Origin: Paludibacter sp. UBA6032 | Lineage (GTDB): Bacteria; Bacteroidota; Bacteroidia; Bacteroidales; Paludibacteraceae | Direction of reading: 5' to 3' | DNA: 64,000 nucleotides | Assembly: GCA_002427885.1 (NCBI GenBank) | Contig: DIZI01000034.1 | Location: 4,507-68,506 of the forward strand | Shown here: positions 28,401 through 36,847 of the stretch, piece by piece | Layout: every line of letters starts with the position of its first letter | Position numbering within the stretch: the stretch's first letter is position 1 | Notes under the pieces: model-generated | Seen by the model: only the letters and a program-made list of their open reading frames with translations | The model's database searches: none | What the model was told of the DNA's origin: nothing | Position numbers and translations under genes: made by a program

Positions 28401-28866
28401 CAAAATCGTCGGCATTAACCCATGCATATTTGAAAGTCAATCCTAAATCAAGATTTTTTTCGCTGAAAACAATTTTATCGCCTGTTGTACTTTTGGAGAT
28501 GTTGCGCTCGATGATATAAACGCCTTTATTTCGGTCGGAAAAAGGTTCCCACAAATATTGATTTCCGGCTTTAGCAACATGTAAAATGGTTTTACTTCCG
28601 GTCATTTCGGACGATTCGTTGATTTTATCGTCAGTATAATATGGAAATAAAGCCTGATCGGGATTTTTACGACCTGCCGTCAATCCGCCGGTGCTTGAAA
28701 TGTACATCCAATGGTTGGAGTTGCTTGCCAGACTGATAAAAAACGGCAACATGTGGTCGTAATTTCTGATCTGATAATATTTTTCATCATCAATTTGGAC
28801 AAATTGTCCTTGCACTTCCTGTTTGTCAGATTTAACAGGATTTTTACCTACAAAAAAGTTGTTCAT
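25459..28866 (-). CDS. Probable beta-1,3-glucan phosphorylase (GH94/GH149/GH161-like)
   Basis: A 1135-residue cytoplasmic protein: no signal peptide or membrane span. The sequence has the look of the large inverting phosphorylases: an N-terminal beta-sandwich (NYDHMLPFFISLASNSNHW, STGGLTAGRKNPDQALFPYY) and an alpha/alpha barrel with RRHGDPSRPWNSF (about residue 433), YQGNWRDIFQNWEAL (about 464) and NPWSNIGYWGDHQIIYLL (about 520). Families GH149 and GH161 contain beta-1,3-glucan phosphorylases of similar size that release glucose-1-phosphate. Placement in one of these families is from recall, not a search. It lies last in a minus-strand run that encodes beta-1,3-glucanases and sugar symporters, which fits phosphorolysis of imported laminari-oligosaccharides. 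An 84-base gap with palindromes separates it from the upstream symporter gene. Confidence 0.7.
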   Translation of the reverse strand: MNNFFVGKNPVKSDKQEVQGQFVQIDDEKYYQIRNYDHMLPFFISLASNSNHWMYISSTGGLTAGRKNPDQALFPYYTDDKINESSEMTGSKTILHVAKAGNQYLWEPFSDRNKGVYIIERNISKSTTGDKIVFSEKNLDLGLTFKYAWVNADDFGWIKKSELKNDSTEAVEVYMVDGLQNILPSGIDKFTQNTFSTLVDGYKKTELIENSQLALFRMEAILVDRAEPSESLRANTVWNTGLENSTYLLSSSQLDAFRNGQIPTPETEAKGVRGAFFTCAKIHLKASEAKNWYFIAEVNQDAAQVNNLLQLISETKDIAAILEQNIEKGTKNLQNIVAQADGIQQTADENGVARHFSNVLFNTMRGGIYSENYTIYAANFSQHVKHFNVALWKKQADFLAKLPVSIDYSELDKLIHEQNDANLYRLFQEYLPLTFSRRHGDPSRPWNSFDIKVKDENGNKLLGYQGNWRDIFQNWEALSLSFPGYINGIIAKFVNATTADGYNPYKITEQGIDWETIEPDNPWSNIGYWGDHQIIYLLKLLEVSHNHFPESLLSWLDKEMFAFANVPYRLKSYDEIVANPKKSIRFDAKLHHAIEKLEQTFGSDARLILTSTNEVKLVTFTEKILATLLAKLSNFVPEAGIWMNTLRPEWNDANNALVGTGSSMVTLYYMRRFVAFMQGLYKSSPLEKYTISEEMNSFFLEVYNALQSHELLLEKGFGNIQRRNIADELGKAGENYRTKIYDELSSKKEVLAKEDLINFFEVVLKFIDQSISVNKREDKLYHAYNLVSFTDNEVDIRHLYEMLEGQVAVLTSGKLKPDEAVELLDALRNSSLYRADQLSYILYPNKKLPLFLDKNHIPAEDVKRIPLLQQLIAAGNTNIICKDNKGEFHFNANFNNAGFLTQALNKLKAGSVFEVSDNEQLQIEQLYEKLFDHQSFTGRSGTFYKYEGLGCIYWHMVSKLLLAIGENIKKAISEKSDAQIISTLKQHYGEVKTGIGSHKSPADYGSFPFDPYSHTPMMAGVQQPGMTGQVKEDIISRFFELGIIVENGCISIKPSILKADEFIQPNSENEFPHLKFTYCSVPFVYQIDGKQGFEIYHLDGKTELSQDYSFNQSQSRAVFNRDKSILYISFHLTAI

Positions 28867-28874
28867 AACCCCTA

Positions 28875-28957
28875 TCCCCTAAAGGGGAACTAAATTTGTT
28901 TTATTTTATTTATTTTATTTCAAGTTTTGTCGAATCCGTCTTATTCCCCTTTAGGGG
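28875..28957. repeat. Paired inverted palindromes at the symporter/phosphorylase junction
   Basis: CCCCTAAAGGGG (28876-28887) and CCCCTTTAGGGG (28946-28957) are reverse complements of each other, and each is itself a short hairpin with a two-base loop. The second overlaps the symporter stop codon and the first sits just upstream of the phosphorylase start. They may act in RNA processing or attenuation, or may be small dispersed palindromes. Confidence 0.55.
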
Positions 28958-30303
28958 TTCTCTCTTCTTGCATCCAAATCAATTTTCATCTGATCTGTAG
29001 TCTTTTTATCGATTTTATAGAAAATCATGAAAATGGCGCACGACATATACAAAATTCCGGGAATAACTGAAACCAACAATTTAATGCCGGTTATAGCTCC
29101 TTCCGTTTGAACTGCATTGGGTACAAAGGAAGAAAATGCCAAAATCCAACCGGCAATAGCGGCTCCAATTCCCCAACCGGCTTTCTGAGCAAATACTGCA
29201 GCTGAAAAATACAAACCAGTAGCTCGTCGTCCGGATTTCCATTCTCCATAATCGGCAGAATCCGCTATCATGGTCCAAAGCAATGGAACAGCCGGTGCAT
29301 AAGCCATTTTTGCTATGACATTAAATACGTAAATTGTCGTAATATCTTTTACTCCGGGCAAATAAATCAGCATAAAAAATAAGCCTGAAATCAATGAACT
29401 ACCAATAAATACGTTCCGGTTGCCAAATCGTTTGGCAAGTGGTTTTGATAATGGAAGAGCCACAATCAATGCCACAGTTCCAATTACATTGAATAACTGA
29501 ACATTATCTTCTTGTCCCAAATAATATTTAAAATAATAGGCAATGGCGGCATTTTGCATAGCAAACATGACGAACGAAACAATGCCCACGATAGCCAAAA
29601 TGACCCATGCTTTGTTTTGAAACAAGTTTTTCAAGTCTTCTTTCAACGAATTTTTCTGAGCTTTTGGAGGTTGAACCCGTTCTTTGGTTGTTTGAAAAGT
29701 AATAAAAAAGAATACCAAACTCAAACCCGCAAATAGAAACAAGGTGTATTGAAATCCCTGTGCTTTATCACCGTGTCCGAAATATTGCGCCAAAGTCAAT
29801 GCCAAACCGGTTACAACAAACTGTCCGATAAAACCAGCAATAAACCGATAGGTATTCAATCCGGCACGTTCGTAAGTATCGTCTGTCATGACAGCCCCAA
29901 GAGCAGAATATGGCAGATTAATGGTAGCATAAGCGGTCATCAAAAGCACATAGGTTGCACCTGCATAAATTATTTTTCCAACTTCTCCAAAATTAGGTGT
30001 GGTGAAAGTCAGAATTGCCAACACTGCATACGGAATTGCCCCGAATAAAATATACGGACGAAACTTTCCCCAACGGGTTTTGGTACGATCTGAAACCACT
30101 CCTATTATCGGATCGATTGCCATGTCCCAAAACCGGGCGACTAACATGATGGTACCGGCTGCGGCTGCCGAAATTCCGTAGACATCGGTGTAAAAAAATA
30201 AAAGCCAGAATCCGACCATATCCCAAACAAAATGCGAAGCGGTATCACCCAAACTGTATCCTACTTTTTCTTTGAAGGATAACTTTGAAGAAATTTTTTC
30301 CAT
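28951..30303 (-). CDS. GPH-family sugar:cation symporter (MFS), copy 1
   Basis: A 450-residue, twelve-span inner-membrane transporter of the glycoside-pentoside-hexuronide:cation symporter family. The signature R-x-W-D-x-x-x-D-P-x-x-G-x-x-x-D-R-T is visible as RFWDMAIDPIIGVVSDRT, followed by WGKFRPYIL. The second loop has NLPYSALGAVMTDD with the family-typical sequence before ERAGLNTYRF. It lies between a clan GH-A glycosidase and a probable beta-glucan phosphorylase on the same strand, so it likely imports glucose or short beta-1,3-gluco-oligosaccharides by cation symport. The substrate is inferred from context. Confidence 0.9.
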   Translation of the reverse strand: MEKISSKLSFKEKVGYSLGDTASHFVWDMVGFWLLFFYTDVYGISAAAAGTIMLVARFWDMAIDPIIGVVSDRTKTRWGKFRPYILFGAIPYAVLAILTFTTPNFGEVGKIIYAGATYVLLMTAYATINLPYSALGAVMTDDTYERAGLNTYRFIAGFIGQFVVTGLALTLAQYFGHGDKAQGFQYTLFLFAGLSLVFFFITFQTTKERVQPPKAQKNSLKEDLKNLFQNKAWVILAIVGIVSFVMFAMQNAAIAYYFKYYLGQEDNVQLFNVIGTVALIVALPLSKPLAKRFGNRNVFIGSSLISGLFFMLIYLPGVKDITTIYVFNVIAKMAYAPAVPLLWTMIADSADYGEWKSGRRATGLYFSAAVFAQKAGWGIGAAIAGWILAFSSFVPNAVQTEGAITGIKLLVSVIPGILYMSCAIFMIFYKIDKKTTDQMKIDLDARRENP

Positions 30304-30344
30304 AACAGTTTTTAAATAAAGTTATTACTGATATCTAAAATTGA

Positions 30345-31991
30345 TTATTTCCGACCAACTTCTTTTGCCCAATCACCCCGAAAAATTATTTGCTGGTCAT
30401 GAATTTTAAAAATAAATTTCCCGTATTGAACCGAAACTCCGGCTGAAGCATTCACTACCCAACAATTATCAGGAATATCAAAATAATTCTCGGCTTTTAT
30501 TACTTTCTTATCCAGTTGATCTTTAATAGAAACTGTGGTTTGTGGACCAACTTCCCAACCAAGATGTGTATTGTAACTGACTTTCAAATCGTCCAGTATT
30601 TTGAAATTTTCTTTTGTCTCAATTTTAGTTTTTATGCCAGCAATTTTACCTGAGTTTAAATCATTTTCAGGCGTTACCTCAATGGTTAATTTCGGCAATT
30701 CAAACGGTTTATTGGAAGCTAAAATCATAATGGATTCAGTTTTCAACAACCTGTTTCCTTTGTCATAAAATTCAAATGCCAACTCCATATCTTCGATACC
30801 GTTTGGATCAATGGATAACTGGTCTGCAAAATAGCCCTCTCTGGTTATATTTTTGGAATACAACACTTTGTCATTCAGTTTCACAGTCACTTTTCTGACA
30901 TCTTTATCCGTGAAAAGTTCAAGTGGAATTTTTGTTGAAGTATAAATTTCTTTATTTTTAGGGCTAATAATCAATGCCTTCATATAATCACGCATAGCAA
31001 ACCAAACCGGACGAGGTGAACCATATTTGTCGTTCAGATCCGAATAACCCCAAAACCCAAACCATTCTTCAGGCTGTTCGGGATTGTGATAATTCTGATC
31101 ACCACCCTTCCACCAACCATCGGCGTAATAAAACGGGCACATTCCTACTGCTCCGGCATCAATCAAATCGCGGTAATTAGCTATAAGACCATCACTTTGT
31201 TGAGTCAACATATTTCCACCGTAACGACCATAGCCTTTCTCAGAAACCGAGTATCCAAACTCAGTGCAAATAAATGGCTTATCGAGCCCATTTAAATCAC
31301 AAAGCCCTTTAATATAATCTTTAAAACCCATTGTAGCAGTTTGCGCTTCACCATGATCATAGCAATTATAAGCAAAAACATCAAAGATATTTTCATTCAT
31401 ATAATCGCTAATCATTGCATTTGCTGAAATGGTTACCGGAATTCCAGGATGTTCTTTATGAATAATAGCTGTCAGATTTTTCATCAGACTGACAAATGCA
31501 CTTCCTGTAACTGCATGAATGTGATCGGTTTGTGGCTCGTTAATTATGAGGTAAGTTATTATACAATCGTATTTTTTTGCATAACTCATTACTTTCAACA
31601 CTTTTTCATCGCATTCCTGAACATAATTCGGATCACCATAATCTTTATCGGGATTAATATCAATGCCCATGATTAATTTTAGTCCCGAAGCCTGAACAAG
31701 TTTAAGTTGTGGTTCAGTAAATTGACTCCATGTTCTGATGGTATTGTAGCCTCCTTTTCTTATTTCATTCAGATCAAATTTCATCAAATCCAGATCATCA
31801 GCACGAACGCCACTATATGGATGTTGTCCCGGTCGAGCCCCGATTTCATAACCAATGGCTTTTATGAAAAACTTTTCACCATTTAAATAATACCAATTGT
31901 CTTTGATTTCAAGTTTTGATTTTGATTGAGCATAACTAAAACAAAAAGTTAGCTGAATTATAACAAACAGTATTTTCAATCTTCTTTTCAT
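30345..31991 (-). CDS. Secreted clan GH-A glycoside hydrolase (TIM barrel), family uncertain
   Basis: A 548-residue exported enzyme with signal MKRRLKILFVIIQLTFCFSY. The TIM-barrel part (about 25-345) starts with a GH2/GH72-like strand (YYLNGEKFFIKAIGY) and NTIRTWS. It has an acid/base Asn-Glu-Pro in YLIINEPQ near residue 150 and a nucleophile Glu in FICTEFGYS near residue 242, the standard clan GH-A pair. The last 200 residues form Ig-like beta-sandwiches. No lipobox and no T9SS domain are seen, so it may act in the periplasm. The locus suggests exo-action or transfer on beta-1,3-gluco-oligosaccharides. GH2-like, GH17, GH72 or GH158 membership cannot be settled by eye. Confidence 0.72.
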   Translation of the reverse strand: MKRRLKILFVIIQLTFCFSYAQSKSKLEIKDNWYYLNGEKFFIKAIGYEIGARPGQHPYSGVRADDLDLMKFDLNEIRKGGYNTIRTWSQFTEPQLKLVQASGLKLIMGIDINPDKDYGDPNYVQECDEKVLKVMSYAKKYDCIITYLIINEPQTDHIHAVTGSAFVSLMKNLTAIIHKEHPGIPVTISANAMISDYMNENIFDVFAYNCYDHGEAQTATMGFKDYIKGLCDLNGLDKPFICTEFGYSVSEKGYGRYGGNMLTQQSDGLIANYRDLIDAGAVGMCPFYYADGWWKGGDQNYHNPEQPEEWFGFWGYSDLNDKYGSPRPVWFAMRDYMKALIISPKNKEIYTSTKIPLELFTDKDVRKVTVKLNDKVLYSKNITREGYFADQLSIDPNGIEDMELAFEFYDKGNRLLKTESIMILASNKPFELPKLTIEVTPENDLNSGKIAGIKTKIETKENFKILDDLKVSYNTHLGWEVGPQTTVSIKDQLDKKVIKAENYFDIPDNCWVVNASAGVSVQYGKFIFKIHDQQIIFRGDWAKEVGRK

Positions 31992-32026
31992 TGATTTATA
32001 ATCTTAATGTTTGAAGGTAAGTTCAA

Positions 32027-35000
32027 TTATTTTTTAATTACTTTTCCTATTATTACACCCTGTTTGTTTTCAACTTTAATAAAATATATTTCAGTATTAA
32101 AATTGCTCATATTCAATTCATAAGATCCGTAAACAACTTTATCGAAAACCCGTCTTCCCATCATATCAGTAATTGTTATACGATTATCTTCGTCAATTAA
32201 ATTGAAATGTAAGATATCCTGAACCGGATTCGGGAAAAAGAAATCATTTGTAACTGTTGGGTTTTCAACGTCCGTTCCCGTACAATCATTTCCAACTGTG
32301 TATGCGAACGTTTTAGTAACTGACATTCCACCGGCAAAAGCAAATTTACAGGCAATTTGAATAACTGTTCCAGCTGTTTTACCAGTCAGTTTTGTTGTGA
32401 ACTTAGTTCCACCGGCATTGGTCATGGATGTTTCTACAAAGCCTGAAGTTGTATTCCACAAGTAAGCTACAACACCTGATTTAGTATCAAGCATTTCAAA
32501 GCTAATATTTACATCTGTTCCTGAAGTCTGGAAAGAATATTTGTATCCAACTGAGAAAGTCCCCTGTGAAGCATCGGAAGCAGTTCCGGCACAATCAGTA
32601 TTGGTATTGGCTGCAGTTGTGGTAGTTAGCACAATCGGATTATTCAACGCGACATTACCGGCTAAATCACTTGCTGATATTGTAAATGTATAAGGCGTAT
32701 TAGCCGTCAGCGCAGTAATTAAAAATGACTTTTGAACACCTGAATTTGTCGAAGTACTCGTTGTATTGGAACCATAAACAACATTATAAACCACAGTTCC
32801 AGAATTGTCTGAAGCATTGAGCAATAATTCAACCGAAGTGGCTGAAACTGCTCCAAGTGTCGCTGTAAAGTTCGTTGGCGCTTGCGTATCGTTAGTTGTG
32901 CTTCCACAATTTGATCCCACGACATAAGTAATGTATTTTGTTACAGACATTCCACCGGTGTACGCAAATTTACAGGCATAACTAATGGTTGAACCTAACG
33001 TTTGTCCACTTAAAGTTGTACTGAAGATATTTCCACTAACATTTGTCATTTGAGATTCTCCAAATGGTGTTTCTTTCCATAAATATGCTATAAGTCCCGG
33101 CTGATTATCAAGTAACTCAAAGGTTACGGTTACATTCGTTCCCACAGTTTCGTAAGTACATTTGTATCCAACCGAGAACGAACCCTGAGTTGCAACAGTT
33201 GATGTGGTTGTACAGGACATTAATGGGGAAATTGTTACATTTGCCGGTTGTGAAGTACTCACAGCACCACCGTTATCAGTGGCTTTAGCAGTAATTACAT
33301 AATTACCCGCAACAGGATTCCAGGTCGCGGTATAAGGTGCAGTTGTAGCACTCGAAATCAACGTTGTTCCCTGATAAAAATCAACTTTCGTAACCGTTCC
33401 GTCAAAATCACTTGCATTGGCCGAAATTGTTACCGGTTTTCCTTCGGTAAATGTCGAATTATCGACAGGTGCTGTAAGCGAAACTGTAGGTGCAACATTT
33501 TGTGTATTTGTAACCATCACCATCACTACATCAGAGGCAAATCGCAGATCGGCGTTTGTAACAGTGAGTTTAAAGCTATACATCCCTTCCACTAAACTAC
33601 TGATTGTTGGTTTTACAACGGTGGAATCTGAAAATTGAGCAATTGAAGGACCGTAAATCTGATTCCATTTGTAAGTCAGTGTTTTGCTTGCAGATTCAGT
33701 GCTTGCCGAACCATCCAAAGTTGTTGAAGTTGCAGGTAAAACCACTTTTATATCCGTTCCCGCATTGGCTGTCGGATAACTAAAAGTCAAATCGCCGGTA
33801 CGGGCAAAAGTCATTTTTGCAAGATTGAATTCTCCTGCTGAAAAAGCAACTTTTAAAACATGTTTACCTGCTGTTAATGGAATATCAGTCATCGTTTTAG
33901 TACCCCAAACCGTCCAAACTGTTGTGGATGTTGAAGGAACAGGAATATCAGAAGAAATGGCTTGTCCATCTAATTCCAAATGGAACGGACCTCCGCCATT
34001 TGCATTACCCGATGCATAGCGAAATGCAAATGAATATAAACCGGATTGTGCCACATTTACCGTATAATCAAGCCATTCGCCCGAGGCAATATTTCCAACA
34101 GCTGCACCTTCATTTGTATCAGTATAAGCATCAACTGATTCGTCCAGTCTGAAATTACCCAGATTTGCTGAAGTTACATCAAAATACGTGATATTCTGAC
34201 CCTTTCCACCTTCAAAAAAGTCGTAATTTCCAGCTTCGATTGTACCGGGAATTGCCCAGGCAGTTCCTCCGTATGGCAATTGATTTCCGACTAAAACATG
34301 AACAGTATTGGTAACAGTGAACTTATCACCATCATAAATTTTGGCATAGAAATTATGAATTCCAAGCTGAAGATTAGATGCAATTGTTTCGTAAGGCGTA
34401 CTTGAAACAATTCCTAATGAAATAGTTCCATCCATAAATTCAATTTTGGTTGGGGTTCCGCCGGAAATAGTAGCATTCAGCTTTACACTTCCCCCGACAA
34501 AAGCACTTAAGAATGACGAAGTAATTGTTCCTGAATAACTTCCATCCATACTTGTTTCTAACTTACCAGCTGGTACAGTCAATTTATATCCATCTGAAAA
34601 AGTGACTGTAATTGGTGCATTCATGTAATTCTGAGCAACATAGTGATGAATTCCATTTTTCACAAAAACGGCAGCAATAGGATTGTCGGCTGTAATGCTT
34701 GCATCTAAAGTGCCAAGTGTATTCATAGCATGTAACCAATGATAGGTTTGTGCATCAGAAATACCAAATTTTAATTCGCGGTTAGGAAATGAATTATACA
34801 TTTCAATGGCTTTGGCAGGATTGATGAAGGCGAGGTATTTCCACATTTCATCATGCCAAAGATTAGGATTTACCTGATTACTGGAAATACCGGTATTGGC
34901 CACAATTTCGTTCCAAAGTCTTTTTACATAAACGGTATCAAGTCCCAGATACATCGATCCACCCTGAATCGGATACATTTCAATGCCGTAAGAAGCAGCA

Positions 35001-36790
35001 ATATCAGCCGTCCAGAATGTTCCATTATCAAAACTATTTCCCCAAATACGTGAAACTAAACTATATTTTTGTGACGAAGGGAAATTACGATGATGAGTAT
35101 CCATGTAATACTCTTCAATAGCGCTTTGTTCTGTAGTATAAAGATAAATTCCTAAATCACGGACTGTTTTATCACCGGTAATTTGTCCCCAGTTTATCAA
35201 TGATGCATTGAAATTCATACTTTCCGAACTTGATTCCTGATTATTCCCTTGTGGGTTGTTTGCAAAACCATCTACCCAACTATGACCATTATAGGGACTA
35301 AAATTCCGTAAATACGGAAACATGGTGTCATTGCGGTCAGAAGCCGCAGCATCGCGAACCAACATATTCACCATACCACCAAACTGAGCAGTCCAACCGG
35401 GACTGAATTGTGCAACAAAAGCAGCAGCCTGAATAAAATAGCCCCAGTGAAATTGTTTATCATTCAATCCATTATCCTGACCATAACCGGCCGGATATCC
35501 AATCAGTGAACTCCAGGTAGAATTATAATAAAAAAGAAATGCTACTTCCCCGTTTTCGGCTTTAAACCAGTTTTCGAGACGGGTTTTTATTGTGGTTAAT
35601 ATTTTATTCCTCGCAATAGTATCGCCCATTTCATTCGCTGCCCGGGCAGTTTGCATCAATTGATTGAAAACCTGTCCTTCGTTGTATGAATCGGTCCAGG
35701 TGGCCATGGTGCTGTTTTCCAGTTCGGCAATTTTTCCGGTTAAAGCTGTTGGTGAAAATCCGGCACTGTAATTATCCACATAAGGTAATGTTGGAAGAAT
35801 GCCGTGAAAGGTATTTTCCACGCTGAAGCTGTTTCCGGCCATGGTTTTCATTTCACCACGAACGGTTGCATAACTATATTTATCCGGAACGGGAGAATCG
35901 GAAGCTAAATGTGCCCATTGATGAGGAAGTAAGCCCAATAACATATTTGTTTCTGTGCCTTCTTTCACATCTGTTTGAACAGTGAAATCAGTGCGTACAA
36001 CCGACGTTGATTCATTAAAACTATAAGTAGCAGTAGTTTTTACAGGAAAAACATAAGCGTATTTTTTATATTCATTGGCAACGGTAGTTACATTGGAAGC
36101 AGTAAGCGGAATAAATGCCATCGACCAATAATTTTTTCCGTTTAAAGTGGAAGTGTAAACTGCTCCATTTTGAGTCCATGTGCTTCCTGTGGGTGCATAA
36201 ACAGCAAAGTCGGCACCATTTTTTACATTGGTACAGATCAGCATTTCGTTTGAAACAACCACAGTTCCTGAATTTACTGTTACCTGGGCCACATCGGTTG
36301 CTTTTTTTGTGAAATAGAGAAAAGGCATTCCAACACCTGATGTTGCCTGAAATTGATGTGTTCCGTCGTTCCAATCCATTGTCACAGTCCAGTCGGAATA
36401 ATCGGAAACAGTAGTATTTGAAACAGTCATACCTGTTACACCTACTAAAAAAGGATTCAAATCGTCGATTACACCCCAGGGAATATAACTCACTACCAAT
36501 CCATTATTAGTAGTTTTCATTGTATAAGGATAATTGAAAAGATTAGAAGCAGTTCCATTTTTAACGAGTGCCGACCACCAGTCGCTCGTTGGAACGGGTT
36601 TGCCAACTGCATTTCCACTTAAAAAAGGAGTTCCGGAAGGATAAGCATTTCTGCCGGCTACATCAGTTCCCGGAAAAGTGGTACGATAACTGCCGTTTCC
36701 GACAGAAACGAACTGAGCATTCATGTTCAAAGTCAAAAATAAACTCAGAATCAGTATCATTGAATAACGAAATAGTTGTTTAGTTTTCAT
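32027..36790 (-). CDS. Modular GH81 endo-beta-1,3-glucanase with CBMs and T9SS sorting domain
   Basis: A 1587-residue exported enzyme. The GH81 catalytic region (about 30-740) is supported by PVPTSDWWSAL, DNGLNDKQFHWGYFIQAAAF (general acid Asp region), and GNNQESSSESMNF around residue 518, the family's catalytic Glu block, plus HHRNFPSS. After Ig-like sequence come a CBM6-like domain (about 858-1000, GEWLDYTVNV), a PKD/REJ-like domain (1007-1097), an Ig-like domain (1098-1188), a CBM56-like module (1192-1292), an FN3 domain (1300-1390), a second CBM56-like module (1398-1502) and a T9SS sorting domain (1510-1587). GH81 enzymes cleave internal beta-1,3-glucosidic bonds. The CBM56-FN3 module is shared with the 39484-41682 gene. 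The CBM56 assignment is from recall of the family. Confidence 0.88.
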   Translation of the reverse strand: MKTKQLFRYSMILILSLFLTLNMNAQFVSVGNGSYRTTFPGTDVAGRNAYPSGTPFLSGNAVGKPVPTSDWWSALVKNGTASNLFNYPYTMKTTNNGLVVSYIPWGVIDDLNPFLVGVTGMTVSNTTVSDYSDWTVTMDWNDGTHQFQATSGVGMPFLYFTKKATDVAQVTVNSGTVVVSNEMLICTNVKNGADFAVYAPTGSTWTQNGAVYTSTLNGKNYWSMAFIPLTASNVTTVANEYKKYAYVFPVKTTATYSFNESTSVVRTDFTVQTDVKEGTETNMLLGLLPHQWAHLASDSPVPDKYSYATVRGEMKTMAGNSFSVENTFHGILPTLPYVDNYSAGFSPTALTGKIAELENSTMATWTDSYNEGQVFNQLMQTARAANEMGDTIARNKILTTIKTRLENWFKAENGEVAFLFYYNSTWSSLIGYPAGYGQDNGLNDKQFHWGYFIQAAAFVAQFSPGWTAQFGGMVNMLVRDAAASDRNDTMFPYLRNFSPYNGHSWVDGFANNPQGNNQESSSESMNFNASLINWGQITGDKTVRDLGIYLYTTEQSAIEEYYMDTHHRNFPSSQKYSLVSRIWGNSFDNGTFWTADIAASYGIEMYPIQGGSMYLGLDTVYVKRLWNEIVANTGISSNQVNPNLWHDEMWKYLAFINPAKAIEMYNSFPNRELKFGISDAQTYHWLHAMNTLGTLDASITADNPIAAVFVKNGIHHYVAQNYMNAPITVTFSDGYKLTVPAGKLETSMDGSYSGTITSSFLSAFVGGSVKLNATISGGTPTKIEFMDGTISLGIVSSTPYETIASNLQLGIHNFYAKIYDGDKFTVTNTVHVLVGNQLPYGGTAWAIPGTIEAGNYDFFEGGKGQNITYFDVTSANLGNFRLDESVDAYTDTNEGAAVGNIASGEWLDYTVNVAQSGLYSFAFRYASGNANGGGPFHLELDGQAISSDIPVPSTSTTVWTVWGTKTMTDIPLTAGKHVLKVAFSAGEFNLAKMTFARTGDLTFSYPTANAGTDIKVVLPATSTTLDGSASTESASKTLTYKWNQIYGPSIAQFSDSTVVKPTISSLVEGMYSFKLTVTNADLRFASDVVMVMVTNTQNVAPTVSLTAPVDNSTFTEGKPVTISANASDFDGTVTKVDFYQGTTLISSATTAPYTATWNPVAGNYVITAKATDNGGAVSTSQPANVTISPLMSCTTTSTVATQGSFSVGYKCTYETVGTNVTVTFELLDNQPGLIAYLWKETPFGESQMTNVSGNIFSTTLSGQTLGSTISYACKFAYTGGMSVTKYITYVVGSNCGSTTNDTQAPTNFTATLGAVSATSVELLLNASDNSGTVVYNVVYGSNTTSTSTNSGVQKSFLITALTANTPYTFTISASDLAGNVALNNPIVLTTTTAANTNTDCAGTASDASQGTFSVGYKYSFQTSGTDVNISFEMLDTKSGVVAYLWNTTSGFVETSMTNAGGTKFTTKLTGKTAGTVIQIACKFAFAGGMSVTKTFAYTVGNDCTGTDVENPTVTNDFFFPNPVQDILHFNLIDEDNRITITDMMGRRVFDKVVYGSYELNMSNFNTEIYFIKVENKQGVIIGKVIKK

Positions 36791-36847
36791 AGTGTATTTA
36801 AATTATATTTTTTTTCCATTTTATATTCCAACTTGTAACGGATCAAT